Below, piece by piece: positions 1-7,585 of a stretch of 38,679 bases of DNA. The translations under genes were made by a program, and so were the position numbers. Below the pieces are notes generated by a model. It was not told the DNA's origin. It did no database searches and worked only from the letters and a program-made list of their open reading frames with translations. The DNA lies in assembly GCA_003140235.1 (NCBI GenBank), contig PLJN01000041.1, positions 161-38,839 of the forward strand, written 5' to 3'. This stretch comes from Acidobacteriaceae bacterium (lineage in GTDB: Bacteria; Acidobacteriota; Terriglobia; Terriglobales; Acidobacteriaceae). Each line of letters begins with the position of its first letter. Position 1 is the first letter of the stretch.

Positions 1-869
1 TATTTCATTTTTTCCATGCCATCGGCGGGTTTGATGGAGATGCCGCCGCTGTCGAACGTGACTCCTTTTCCGATCAATCCCAGCACCGGCTTCTCCGGAG
101 CGCCTTCAGGTTCATAGCGCATTACGATCAGGCGCGGTTCTTCTTCTGATCCTTGAGACACGCTCCAGAAAGCGCCCATCTTTAATTCTTTGATCTTGTC
201 CGGGCCCCAGAGTTCGCATTTGAGTCCCACGCTGTCGGACATCTTTTTTGCACGGTCGGCGAGCATGGTGGGGGTCATGCGATTACTCGGCTCGTTGACC
301 AAGGTGCGCGTGAAGTTCTGTGACTCTCCGACAATCTGCGCCTGCTGGATGGCCTGTTGCAGTTCGCTCTGGTCAGCTGCAGCGGGCGCGACCACGGAGA
401 CTTCTTTCATGCTCAAGTCTTTGCGGTCAGTGCGGTATGTGTCCGGATCGAAGTCAGCGACGAAGGCGCCTTCGACGATGGCCCGCGCAGCGTCATCACT
501 CTTAGTGGGTAAGCCGGGTAACGCAAAGGCGCAGCTCTTGATCATCCGGGAGCGCAAGAAGCGGACGGCTGTCCCTGCAGCCCGGCGCAACTCGAATGAA
601 GTGAAGCTCGGCGCTTTGCCGCCGCCGACTACGAGAAGCCGTTGGGCTTTGAGTCCGGACGGACTGTGCAGCAACACTGTCTCAAGAGCCTTGCCGGTGA
701 TTTCTCCGCTGGCGATGAGTCCCGCCACGGCTTTATCCAGCGCGGCATCTTGTTCCAGGCCGGTGAGCTTGGGCGTGTTCTGCTGTTTCTCTGCGTGGTC
801 CAGCGCTATTACCACCAGGCACTCGGTTTCAATAGCGGAGGGGCTTCCTGCAACCAGTTTGATATCCAT
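1..869 (-). CDS. pepA: Leucyl aminopeptidase (M17 cytosol aminopeptidase), 5' part, runs off the window
   Basis: The reverse-strand frame is open from an ATG at 869 to the window edge, giving about 289 residues without a stop. It begins MDIKLVAGSPS, continues through the alpha/beta N-terminal domain of M17 peptidases (VVGGGKAPSF, NEPSNRMTP), and enters the catalytic domain at VLGLIGKGVTFDSGG. In this family the Lys and Asp of that motif bind the two metal ions. The enzyme removes N-terminal residues, preferentially Leu, from peptides in the cytoplasm. The remaining metal ligands and the carbonate-binding Arg lie outside the window. An alternative in-frame ATG lies at 890, but 869 has a GAGAG just upstream and gives the usual start of the family. 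It follows smpB by 33 nt on the same strand, so the two may be co-transcribed. Confidence 0.9.
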   Translation of the reverse strand, partial: MDIKLVAGSPSAIETECLVVIALDHAEKQQNTPKLTGLEQDAALDKAVAGLIASGEITGKALETVLLHSPSGLKAQRLLVVGGGKAPSFTSFELRRAAGTAVRFLRSRMIKSCAFALPGLPTKSDDAARAIVEGAFVADFDPDTYRTDRKDLSMKEVSVVAPAAADQSELQQAIQQAQIVGESQNFTRTLVNEPSNRMTPTMLADRAKKMSDSVGLKCELWGPDKIKELKMGAFWSVSQGSEEEPRLIVMRYEPEGAPEKPVLGLIGKGVTFDSGGISIKPADGMEKMK

Positions 870-902
870 ATTTGTTCTCTCGGGCTCCATGTCAGGTAAG
901 AA

Positions 903-1430
903 TCATTGTCTGCGCGAGCGCGCCACGGCATCGCGGGCTTCTTTGTCCGCGGTGCGACGGCGTTCGGTCTCTCGTTTGTCCCAGGATTGTTTGCCTTTTG
1001 CCAGGGCAATCTCGCATTTGAGCTTGCCATTCTTGAAGTACATGCGAGTGGGGACTAACGTGTAGCCTTTCAGTTGGGACTTGGCGAGCAGTTTTCTTAA
1101 TTCGTCTTTGCGGACGAGCAATTTCCGCGTCCGTGTGGGCGCATGGTTGGCGTAACTGCCGTGTTCGTACGCTCCAATGTGGGCATTGAGCAGCCAAAAC
1201 TCGCCATCTTTGACCAGCGCATAGGCGTCCTTCAGGTTAGCAAGGCCTGCACGGACGGACTTAACTTCCGAGCCGGTCAGCACCATGCCCGCTTCCATTT
1301 TGTCTTCGAGGAAATAATTGTGGCTGGCGGAGCGGTTGACCGTGGCGTCGCGCTCACCGGAAGCCACGGGGTCGCGCTTGACGTTCTTGGGCTTGCTGGG
1401 CTCAGTTTGATGGAGGGCTTGGCGGACCAT
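903..1430 (-). CDS. smpB: SsrA-binding protein SmpB
   Basis: SmpB binds tmRNA and brings it to stalled ribosomes for trans-translation. The diagnostic core is clear: SHNYFLEDKMEAGMVLTGSEVKS, then LRAGLANLKDAYA-like sequence, NAHIGAYEHGSYANHAPTR and the basic tail GKQSWDKRETERRR. The length of 175 residues is slightly above the usual 150-160 because of a lysine/proline-containing N-terminal extension. The frame stays open upstream to 1478, but the ATG at 1430 was chosen because the extra 16 residues resemble no part of the family. It is divergent from the secretin gene at 1626. No tmRNA gene (ssrA) was recognised nearby. Confidence 0.93.
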   Translation of the reverse strand: MVRQALHQTEPSKPKNVKRDPVASGERDATVNRSASHNYFLEDKMEAGMVLTGSEVKSVRAGLANLKDAYALVKDGEFWLLNAHIGAYEHGSYANHAPTRTRKLLVRKDELRKLLAKSQLKGYTLVPTRMYFKNGKLKCEIALAKGKQSWDKRETERRRTADKEARDAVARSRRQ

Positions 1431-1485
1431 GTGTGCACTTTGGCGTGTCGCTAAAATTTTTATGCTAGCACAGCGCAAGAGTTCC

Positions 1486-1509
1486 TCCTAAGGCCGTTCT
1501 GTCTTAGGA
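1486..1509. repeat. 7-bp perfect inverted repeat between smpB and the secretin gene
   Basis: TCCTAAG (1486-1492) and CTTAGGA (1503-1509) are perfect inverted copies around a 10-nt spacer, in the 195-nt gap between divergent genes and just upstream of a TATAAT box. It could be an operator or a small hairpin. Nothing in the sequence identifies a regulator. Confidence 0.4.
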
Positions 1510-1528
1510 AGGGCGGGGATTGCGGGTG

Positions 1529-1534
1529 TATAAT
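1529..1534 (+). promoter_or_regulatory. Candidate -10 box for the secretin/pseudopilin operon
   Basis: A perfect TATAAT lies at 1529-1534, about 92 nt before the secretin ATG. No good -35 hexamer is visible at 16-18 nt upstream; the TTAGGA at a 19-nt spacing is weak. This would therefore be a promoter with a poor -35 or one helped by an activator. Confidence 0.4.
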
Positions 1535-1625
1535 CCCAATTTCTGACCTTCTGCGGCCGCTAACGGAGGGCAAGCAACTGCTTTCCACCTTCAGGCCGTA
1601 GAAATTCCATATTCGCAAGGAGCGT

Positions 1626-4025
1626 ATGAGAAGTTTAAGGACCGCGCTCGCAGTACTGGTTCTGGTTGCGTCCGTGATGGGCGCCGGCGATTCCGCCAAA
1701 ACACTGTTCAAGAAGGCAGTGGACGCGGACGCGCGCCAGGACTATGAGGCAGCCTATGAGTTTTACAAGGCGGCCTATGATAAAGACCCCAAGGAACTGA
1801 AATATCGCGTGCCCTATGAGCGTACGCGCTTCCTCGCTGCGGCTTCGAAGATCAAACGCGGGCAGAAACTGCGCGACCAGGGCAAGTTACAGGAGGCGCT
1901 TGAGCTTTTCCTGCGCGCAATGGAGATTGATCCCAGCAACGACCTGGCCGGGCAGGAAATTCGCCGCACACGGCAGATAATCCAGGGGCAGCCGCCGCCC
2001 GGGACCGCCCAGCCGCAGGCAGCAGCGCCCAAGGTTGAGGATCTTCTGCGCCTGCGTATCGAGAGGGCACGCTCACCTATAGAACTCGCACAGCTCTCCG
2101 ATGTCCCGATAACGGGACTCAAGATGACCAATGAAGATACCAAGGTCGTTTATGACACGCTGGGCAAGCTGGCAGGTCTGAATGTTTTGTTCGATCCGGA
2201 ATACCAGTCCAAGCGCATACCGGTCGATCTGCAACATGTGACATTGCGCGAGGCGCTGGATATTGTCTCCATGGAGTCGCACACGTTCTGGCGTCCGGTC
2301 ACGCCAAATACGATTTTTGTGGCGCAAGACACGCTGACCAAGCGTAAGGAACTTGAGCAAAACGTCATCAAAACTTTTTATCTGGCAAACAACGGCGGAG
2401 GCACTACCGCCGGCACAGATCTGCAGGACCTCGTGGCCACCATTCGTACCATTCTGGAAGTGACAAGAATCCAGGTCGTCCCCTCACAAAACGCGATCAT
2501 CATGAAGGGCACGCCCGACCAGGTCGCTTTGGCGCAGAAGATCATTGACGATCTGGACAAAGCCAAGCCTGAGGTAGTAATTGACATTGTGGTGGCGGAG
2601 GTAAACATCGGCAAGACACGCCATTTGGGAATTCTACCTCCCCAGAACGCTGCAGTAACCCTGCAGGGGACAGGCACCACCGGTGGCACCACTCCGACTG
2701 CCACCCCGCTCACGTTGCAAAGCCTGGAGCATCTTGTAGAAGGCAATTTCGGGCTAACGATTGACGGTGCCACGGCCCAGTTGATGTCGTCTGGAACCGA
2801 CAGCAAGGTACTGCAAAACCCCAAAATCAGAACTACGGACAATGAGAAAGGCTCGCTCAAGATTATCGCCAAAATCCCGATCGCAACGGGTTCGTTTGGT
2901 ACGCCGCTGGGAGTTACCGGTGGCGCAAGTCTTGGTGTGAATACGCAATTTACCTTTATAGACGTCGGCGTGATCATGGAGATTACGCCGCATGTACATC
3001 CGGACGGCCAGATCACGCTCAAAATCTCGATTGAGCTCTCCAGTAAGAGCGGCGACTCGGCCCCTATTGGCGGCATAAGCCAGCCTATTATTAGTCAGGA
3101 TAAGATCGAGCAAACCATCCGCTTGCGAGACGGCGAAGTGAATTTTCTTGGCGGCATCAGGGAGGAAAACGAATCAAAAACCGCCAGCGGTGTGCCTATC
3201 CTGGGATCAATCCCGCTCTTGAAGTATTTCTTTTCCCAAGAGCAGAAGTCAAAGACAACCGACGAACTCGTTTTTATCGTAGTACCGCACATTATTCGCG
3301 GGCAGGAAATTTCCGAGTTGAATCGCCGCGGTTTAGACGTTGGCACCCAATCGGGCATTGAGTTACGGCAAGCGAACATTCAGCCTCCTGTCAAAACAGA
3401 CAGCGATCAACAAGCAGCGTCAGCAGCGCAGCAAGCGCCGCCGCAGGCCACCGTCGTTGCTCCGATCCAGCAACCGGCCGCTCCGGTACAGCAGCAAGTC
3501 GTTCCAGCGCCTGCCGTACAGCCACCGGTCGTGCCGCCAGGTGCTGCGATTCCGGCGGACGGGACTCAGCAGAACAGGCCTTCGGCAGCGTTTTCTGGCG
3601 ATAGCGGGATGGCCAGTTTCCGTCTTAGTCCGCCGAACCAATCGCCGACGCAGGGAAGTACCTTCGCTCTCAATGTGACGCTGGCCAACGCCCGCGATGT
3701 CCACTCGATTCCGTTGCAGGTAACCTACGATCCCAACGTGATGCAGTTTGTAAGCGTCTCGAATGGCGGCTTTTTGTCCAAAGATGGGCAGACGGTGACG
3801 CCGCCGGTGAATCGCGATGATCCCGCAACCGGAACATTGCAAGTGATGGCCCAGCGTGCTCCAGGAACTGCTGGCGTTTCCGGCGAAGGCACCGTATTCA
3901 GCCTGGTATTTATTGCCAAGGCCAAAGGCTCCGGTGTGGTCTCAATCACCATTCCGGGAGCGCGCAATAGCCAGAACCAGCCGATCCAGGCGCAGGGGGC
4001 GCAGGCCGCCATTACGGTGAATTGA
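1626..4025 (+). CDS. Secretin (GspD/PilQ superfamily) with N-terminal TPRs and C-terminal cohesin domain
   Basis: This 799-residue protein probably forms the outer-membrane channel of a type II secretion or type IV pilus-like system. A signal peptide (about 1-20) is followed by TPR-like helices (about 25-115). A secretin N-domain follows (TGLKMTNEDTKVVYDTLGKLAGLNVLFDP, about 160-240), then a second KH-like N domain (about 245-315) and the secretin channel domain (about 320-560) ending VPILGSIPLLKYFFSQ, the classic C-terminal signature. After a Pro/Gln/Ala-rich linker (about 590-660), residues 662-799 resemble a cohesin fold (FRLSPPNQSPTQGSTFALNV, IPLQVTYDPNVMQF, GEGTVFSLVFIAKAKG). AAGGAGC precedes the ATG. 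Two pseudopilin genes and a damaged third follow directly. The fusion of a cohesin to a secretin is unusual outside a few phyla. Confidence 0.88.
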   Translation: MRSLRTALAVLVLVASVMGAGDSAKTLFKKAVDADARQDYEAAYEFYKAAYDKDPKELKYRVPYERTRFLAAASKIKRGQKLRDQGKLQEALELFLRAMEIDPSNDLAGQEIRRTRQIIQGQPPPGTAQPQAAAPKVEDLLRLRIERARSPIELAQLSDVPITGLKMTNEDTKVVYDTLGKLAGLNVLFDPEYQSKRIPVDLQHVTLREALDIVSMESHTFWRPVTPNTIFVAQDTLTKRKELEQNVIKTFYLANNGGGTTAGTDLQDLVATIRTILEVTRIQVVPSQNAIIMKGTPDQVALAQKIIDDLDKAKPEVVIDIVVAEVNIGKTRHLGILPPQNAAVTLQGTGTTGGTTPTATPLTLQSLEHLVEGNFGLTIDGATAQLMSSGTDSKVLQNPKIRTTDNEKGSLKIIAKIPIATGSFGTPLGVTGGASLGVNTQFTFIDVGVIMEITPHVHPDGQITLKISIELSSKSGDSAPIGGISQPIISQDKIEQTIRLRDGEVNFLGGIREENESKTASGVPILGSIPLLKYFFSQEQKSKTTDELVFIVVPHIIRGQEISELNRRGLDVGTQSGIELRQANIQPPVKTDSDQQAASAAQQAPPQATVVAPIQQPAAPVQQQVVPAPAVQPPVVPPGAAIPADGTQQNRPSAAFSGDSGMASFRLSPPNQSPTQGSTFALNVTLANARDVHSIPLQVTYDPNVMQFVSVSNGGFLSKDGQTVTPPVNRDDPATGTLQVMAQRAPGTAGVSGEGTVFSLVFIAKAKGSGVVSITIPGARNSQNQPIQAQGAQAAITVN

Positions 4026-4051
4026 GTATTTACAATAGGAACACGGCAGTT

Positions 4052-4504
4052 ATGAAATTCCGGTCGCAACACGGCGTTACATTGGTAGAACTGATCGTTG
4101 CCACCACGATCATACTGATCCTGATGGGAGCGGCGGTCCCCGTGGTTCGTTTTACGGTGAAGCGGCAAAAGGAGACTGAACTGCGCCGCGACCTGTGGGA
4201 GTTTCGCGCCGCCATCGACCGCTACAAAGCGGCCGCCGATAATAACGCATTTCAGATCAAGCTGGGCACGGAAGGATATCCGCCGGACCTGGAGACCATG
4301 GTAAAAGGCGTGGACATTCAGGGGAAGAAAGTCCGCTTCCTGCGGCGTATTCCCATTGATCCCATGACCGGCAAGGCGGATTGGGGACTGCGTTCCATGC
4401 AAGACGAACCCACGTCTGAATCGTGGGGCGAGCAAAACGTGTTTGACGTCTATTCCAAATCCGAGGGCACAGCCCTGAACGGCACGAAATACAAAGACTG
4501 GTAG
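4052..4504 (+). CDS. Type II secretion-like pseudopilin (GspG-type prepilin)
   Basis: This is a 150-residue protein with a prepilin N-terminus: a short basic leader, then HGVTLVELIVATTIILILMGAAVP. The prepilin peptidase would cut after the Gly, leaving the conserved Glu at position +5 in VTLVE. The globular part has the GspG pattern (LRRDLWEFRAAIDRYK, GYPPDLETMV, FLRRIPIDPMTGKADWG). The reading frame also has a TTG at 4022 overlapping the secretin stop, but the ATG at 4052 puts the leader at the expected length and has AATAGGA upstream. It follows the secretin gene by 26 nt and precedes a second pseudopilin by 5 nt, so these form one transcription unit. Confidence 0.87.
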   Translation: MKFRSQHGVTLVELIVATTIILILMGAAVPVVRFTVKRQKETELRRDLWEFRAAIDRYKAAADNNAFQIKLGTEGYPPDLETMVKGVDIQGKKVRFLRRIPIDPMTGKADWGLRSMQDEPTSESWGEQNVFDVYSKSEGTALNGTKYKDW

Positions 4505-4509
4505 CGACC

Positions 4510-4917
4510 ATGAAAAAGTTTTCCAGAAATCGGCGGCACGAGCGCGGTTTTACTCTAATCGAGCTGGTCATCGTAAGTGCGATCATTGTTATCCTGGTGG
4601 CGATCGCCATACCTGTGTACAAAACCCACCTGCTTCACGCCAAGGAAGCCGTGCTCAAGGAAGACCTGTATACCCTGCGCAATTCCATTGATCAATACAC
4701 CCAGGACAAACAGCGCGCGCCCCAGGCGCTGGAAGATGTAGTGGCCGCCGGATATCTCAAGACCATTCCCAACGATCCGTTCACTTACAAAGCCGATTGG
4801 GTTACCGTGTCCGAAGACACATTGCAAAGCGCGGACCAGACCCAGCCCGGAATTTCCGACGTCCATAGCAATGCAAGCGGGATCAGCTTGGACGGTATTT
4901 CCTACGGCAGTTGGTAG
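4510..4917 (+). CDS. Type II secretion-like pseudopilin (GspG-type), second copy
   Basis: This 135-residue prepilin has the leader MKKFSRNRRHERG followed by FTLIELVIVSAIIVILVAIAIP, a textbook prepilin peptidase site with Glu at +5. The body carries the GspG features KEAVLKEDLYTLRNSIDQY, RAPQALEDVVAAGYLKTIPNDPFT and a C-terminal SYGSW. Major pseudopilins of this type assemble into the short periplasmic pseudopilus that pushes substrates through the secretin. It starts 5 nt after the preceding pseudopilin gene. A damaged copy of the same family follows immediately, indicating tandem duplication. Confidence 0.9.
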   Translation: MKKFSRNRRHERGFTLIELVIVSAIIVILVAIAIPVYKTHLLHAKEAVLKEDLYTLRNSIDQYTQDKQRAPQALEDVVAAGYLKTIPNDPFTYKADWVTVSEDTLQSADQTQPGISDVHSNASGISLDGISYGSW

Positions 4918-4937
4918 GACGCCGCAGAGGAAACTCG

Positions 4938-5335
4938 ATGCCTCCCGAACCACGACCGATCAACCTCAAAAAAACACCGAGCCTGACCATTCTGCTGGCT
5001 ATCGCCATGGTCAACGTATGCGGTTGCTTGTGTTACGGGCCTGGACAAATGCTTCGCGCCAGGGAAGCCGTCCTGAAGGAAGACCTGTACACTCTGCGCA
5101 ACTCGATTGACCAATCACCCACGACAAACAGCGCGCGCCGCAATCCCTCAACGAGTTGGTCGGCGCAGGATATCTCCGAGTTGTTCCCACCGACCCGTTT
5201 ACCCGTAACGCTGATTGGAAAATCGTGCTCGAAGGTCCGCCGCCAGGCAAACACCTGATCCAACCCGGACTCGCAGACATCCACAGCAATTCCAGCGAGC
5301 TCGGTGCCGACGGTACAGCCTACAGCAGTTGGTAG
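4938..5335 (+). pseudogene. Frameshifted third pseudopilin (GspG-like) copy
   Basis: Starting at the ATG at 4938 (AGAGG upstream), the frame reads a hydrophobic segment and then REAVLKEDLYTLRNSIDQ, nearly identical to the preceding gene. It then loses register at about 5115-5116. From 5117 the -1 frame resumes the family exactly (ITHDKQRAPQSLNELVGAGYL, PTDPFTRNADW, GLADIHSNSSELGADG, then YSSW) and ends at 5335. Comparison with the upstream copy shows one missing base in the codon for the Tyr of IDQYT. The N-terminus also lacks a GFTLIE-type prepilin motif and instead has SLTILLAIAMVNVCGCLC. It is either a decayed paralogue or a diverged pseudopilin-like gene carrying one sequencing or assembly error. 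Confidence 0.8.
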
Positions 5336-5403
5336 GTCATTGCATTGACGCCGCGGGTGAAGGCCTGAAATCCCACGCATGATTTCTTGGTAGACTGGTA
5401 ATC

Positions 5404-5847
5404 ATGAGTATCCGCAAGAGACTTCTATTCTTTACATACTTCCTGTGTCTGCTACTGTGCGCGACCCTGACCTTGTCCTCACCTGTCCGGAGCGAGGCGC
5501 TGCCGGTCAACGCCACATCGAGCATGCAGGATTCGTATGTCATGGACGGAGCAGCAGGTCCCTGCTCCCTGGATCTGACAGTGACCGATGCCACCGGAAA
5601 GCCGGTGTTTGCAGCGCTCATCAATGTTCATATCGCGTATCGCTTCGGCGGTTTTCACACGCTGGACTTGAGCGTCTACAGCAACAACGAGGGCCACGCA
5701 AAATTCATTGGTCTACCGGAAAAGGTGCGGAAGCCGCCGCTAGAGTTTCGTGCGCGAAAAGACGAAGCCAGGGGCCTGGCGGTCTACGATCCAGCCACCG
5801 ACTGCCACGGGAAACGCGACATCGTGCTGCAGAAGCCCGGATCTTAG
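5404..5847 (+). CDS. Small secreted protein of unknown function, Ig-like/carboxypeptidase-regulatory-like fold
   Basis: This is a 147-residue protein with a clear Sec signal peptide (RKRLLFFTYFLCLLLCATLTLSS, cleavage near residue 30). The mature part contains LDLTVTDATGKPVFAALINV and GHAKFIGLPEK. This is the beta-sandwich pattern of carboxypeptidase regulatory-like domains, in which a substitution follows 'TDATGKPV'. Two Cys residues (PCSLDL and TDCHGK) could form a disulfide in the periplasm. It has no recognised partner; neighbours on either side belong to other units. The function is unknown, and the fold assignment is inferred from pattern only. Confidence 0.65.
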   Translation: MSIRKRLLFFTYFLCLLLCATLTLSSPVRSEALPVNATSSMQDSYVMDGAAGPCSLDLTVTDATGKPVFAALINVHIAYRFGGFHTLDLSVYSNNEGHAKFIGLPEKVRKPPLEFRARKDEARGLAVYDPATDCHGKRDIVLQKPGS

Positions 5848-5865
5848 CTCTCCGCCGCGCACACT

Positions 5866-6183
5866 CTATGTATGCGAGAGACTGTCCGGCTGTCCTGCCG
5901 GGGCGGCCAGCATGAGCGGCTCTTCCGGCATTACGATCCAGCTTACGATGTAGGCAATTCCTCCGCAAAAACCAAACAGTGTGCAGACCACACAGACAAC
6001 TCGCACCAGCGTGACATCTAAATCAAAGTATTCCGCGAACCCCAGACAGACTCCGGCAATCTTTTTGCCCTCGCGCCGGCGCACCAGACGCTGGCGCGCG
6101 ACGACCCCGGCAACTCGTTTGCCACAATAAGCACAAAGCTGAGCATCTTCCTGGATGACTTTGCCGCAATAGTTGCAATACAT
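5866..6183 (-). CDS. Zinc-ribbon and PspC domain membrane protein
   Basis: This 105-residue protein begins with a zinc ribbon formed by two CxxC knuckles (Cys3/Cys6 and Cys17/Cys20). A PspC domain follows: LVRRREGKKIAGVCLGFAEYFDLDVTLVR, then the hydrophobic stretch VVCVVCTLFGFCGGIAYIVSWIVMPEE. PspC domains are found in envelope-stress membrane proteins; fusion to an N-terminal zinc ribbon is common in small proteins of this phylum. It probably sits in the inner membrane with one or two segments. The upstream gene on the same strand is the TPR protein at 6233-7447, 49 nt away. The specific role is not known. Confidence 0.85.
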   Translation of the reverse strand: MYCNYCGKVIQEDAQLCAYCGKRVAGVVARQRLVRRREGKKIAGVCLGFAEYFDLDVTLVRVVCVVCTLFGFCGGIAYIVSWIVMPEEPLMLAAPAGQPDSLSHT

Positions 6184-6232
6184 GGTCTGTTCTCCTGTTT
6201 ACAAGTACGCACCATGGCGGGCGTTGGTTCCG

Positions 6233-7447
6233 TCAATGTCCCTGATAGGGTTTATTCAGGCGCTTGCGGGCTGTGTCCGCTTCATTGCTGGAGGAATCCA
6301 GCGCAATCGCGGCACGATACTGCTTCAAAGCTTCGTCCCGGTGGTTTATCAGGTCAGAAACTTCTCCGGCAGAGAGCAGGGCGCGCTGGCGCAGCTCTTT
6401 GTTTTTACTGTTACTGTTGCCGGCGGCCTGGTAAGCCTGGACCGCTTCCGGAAGCTGGTTTTGTCCGCGCAACGCATCGGCGTAAGCGTACGCGCCCATC
6501 TCGATGTGTGCGTTCGGGTACTTGCCCTGCTTGCAACGCTCCAGCAAAACGCGAAACGCAGTGACGGCCACGGGGCCCTGGCCGGCGTCTTTCATCAGAT
6601 TGGCTTCTTCCATGGCAAAAAGAAAATTTCGCGGATGGTCCTGCACCAGCGAGTGCGCCACCTGAATGGCTTCCTTATAGCGCTGCTCACGCCGCAGAAA
6701 AAGCGATAATGCCACTCTGGCGTCCGAGCTTCCTTCGCCTCCGGCTTTTGCGACCTCAAACAGATAGCTCAGGCCTTTATTTTTGTCGCCGTGGATTCCG
6801 GTGACACCGGCCATGATTTTCATCGGGGTTGAAAGGCTGCCCACGACATAGTTATGTGCGCCCACAATGGTCTTGGCATCCACAAAATCCGGCTTGAGTC
6901 GCAACACTTCCTCGTGGTCGTGGCGAGCGGCCAGGGCGTTCCGCAGGGCGGAGAACCAGGCGTGCTCAACCAGGGTGAGGTAAGTGGCGCGCAGTCCCTT
7001 GGTGGCCCCGCGGGTATAGAGCGCCTGAACGTCATTGGGATTTGCCTTGAGGCGTTTTTCTGAAAGGTCGAGGGCCTTGTCGGTAAGATCTTTGATCTGC
7101 TGCTTGACTGGCTCAGGCAGGAATATTTGTTTGCTGGAAATGAAACTCTCATGCGTGTACAGGCTGGTGTCCAGGGCGTCGTACTCATAGAGCTGCTGAT
7201 AGAGGACCGCTTCCAATAAGTGGTTCCAGGCATTGGGATCGTCCGGATGGGCGTCGGCAACTTTCTGGAAGTCCTGGATCGCCTGGTCATACTCGAGGCT
7301 ATAGAAATGATCAAACCCGCTCCGGGTAAGAGCGTCCTGAGCCGGTGGCTGGCCTTGGGTCTTGCCGTTGATTGGCCACGCAACGAGCGCTAGAAAAAGA
7401 AACACTACTGGAGTAAAAGCCGGGCGACTAAGTTGATGAGGTTTCAT
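6233..7447 (-). CDS. Secreted or membrane-anchored TPR-repeat protein
   Basis: This is a 404-residue protein. Starting at the ATG at 7447, a hydrophobic N-terminal segment (FTPVVFLFLALVAWPINGKTQG) acts as a signal peptide or anchor. The frame is open further upstream to 7573, but that part is not signal-like and was excluded. The body is built of helical pairs with TPR character: GFDHFYSLEYDQAIQDFQKVADAHPDDPNAWNHLLEAV near the start, and YADALRGQNQLPEAVQAYQAAG and RDEALKQYRAAIALDSSSNEADTARKRL at the end. TPR proteins are protein-interaction scaffolds; no catalytic domain is visible. It is divergent from aroA and may share a transcript with the PspC gene downstream. Confidence 0.8.
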   Translation of the reverse strand: MKPHQLSRPAFTPVVFLFLALVAWPINGKTQGQPPAQDALTRSGFDHFYSLEYDQAIQDFQKVADAHPDDPNAWNHLLEAVLYQQLYEYDALDTSLYTHESFISSKQIFLPEPVKQQIKDLTDKALDLSEKRLKANPNDVQALYTRGATKGLRATYLTLVEHAWFSALRNALAARHDHEEVLRLKPDFVDAKTIVGAHNYVVGSLSTPMKIMAGVTGIHGDKNKGLSYLFEVAKAGGEGSSDARVALSLFLRREQRYKEAIQVAHSLVQDHPRNFLFAMEEANLMKDAGQGPVAVTAFRVLLERCKQGKYPNAHIEMGAYAYADALRGQNQLPEAVQAYQAAGNSNSKNKELRQRALLSAGEVSDLINHRDEALKQYRAAIALDSSSNEADTARKRLNKPYQGH

Positions 7448-7585
7448 GGACCAGTGTAAGCAGTTTATCTGATTTTCTGCCGTATGCGCCGGACGAAGGA
7501 GAGCAAAAATGTCCCAGTGGTTTATCATCAAAACGATGCCTCGTGAACGTGAAACTGCCCGCGCTGGACACATGGAGCTTCTTCA

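Noticed and set aside
190-1065. Plus-strand 291-residue reading frame
   Set aside because: It is the shadow of the leucyl aminopeptidase and smpB genes, which match known families on the other strand.
4938-5335. Programmed ribosomal frameshift in the third pseudopilin copy
   Set aside because: No slippery heptamer or downstream structure is evident at 5115; a single missing base relative to the neighbouring copy explains it.
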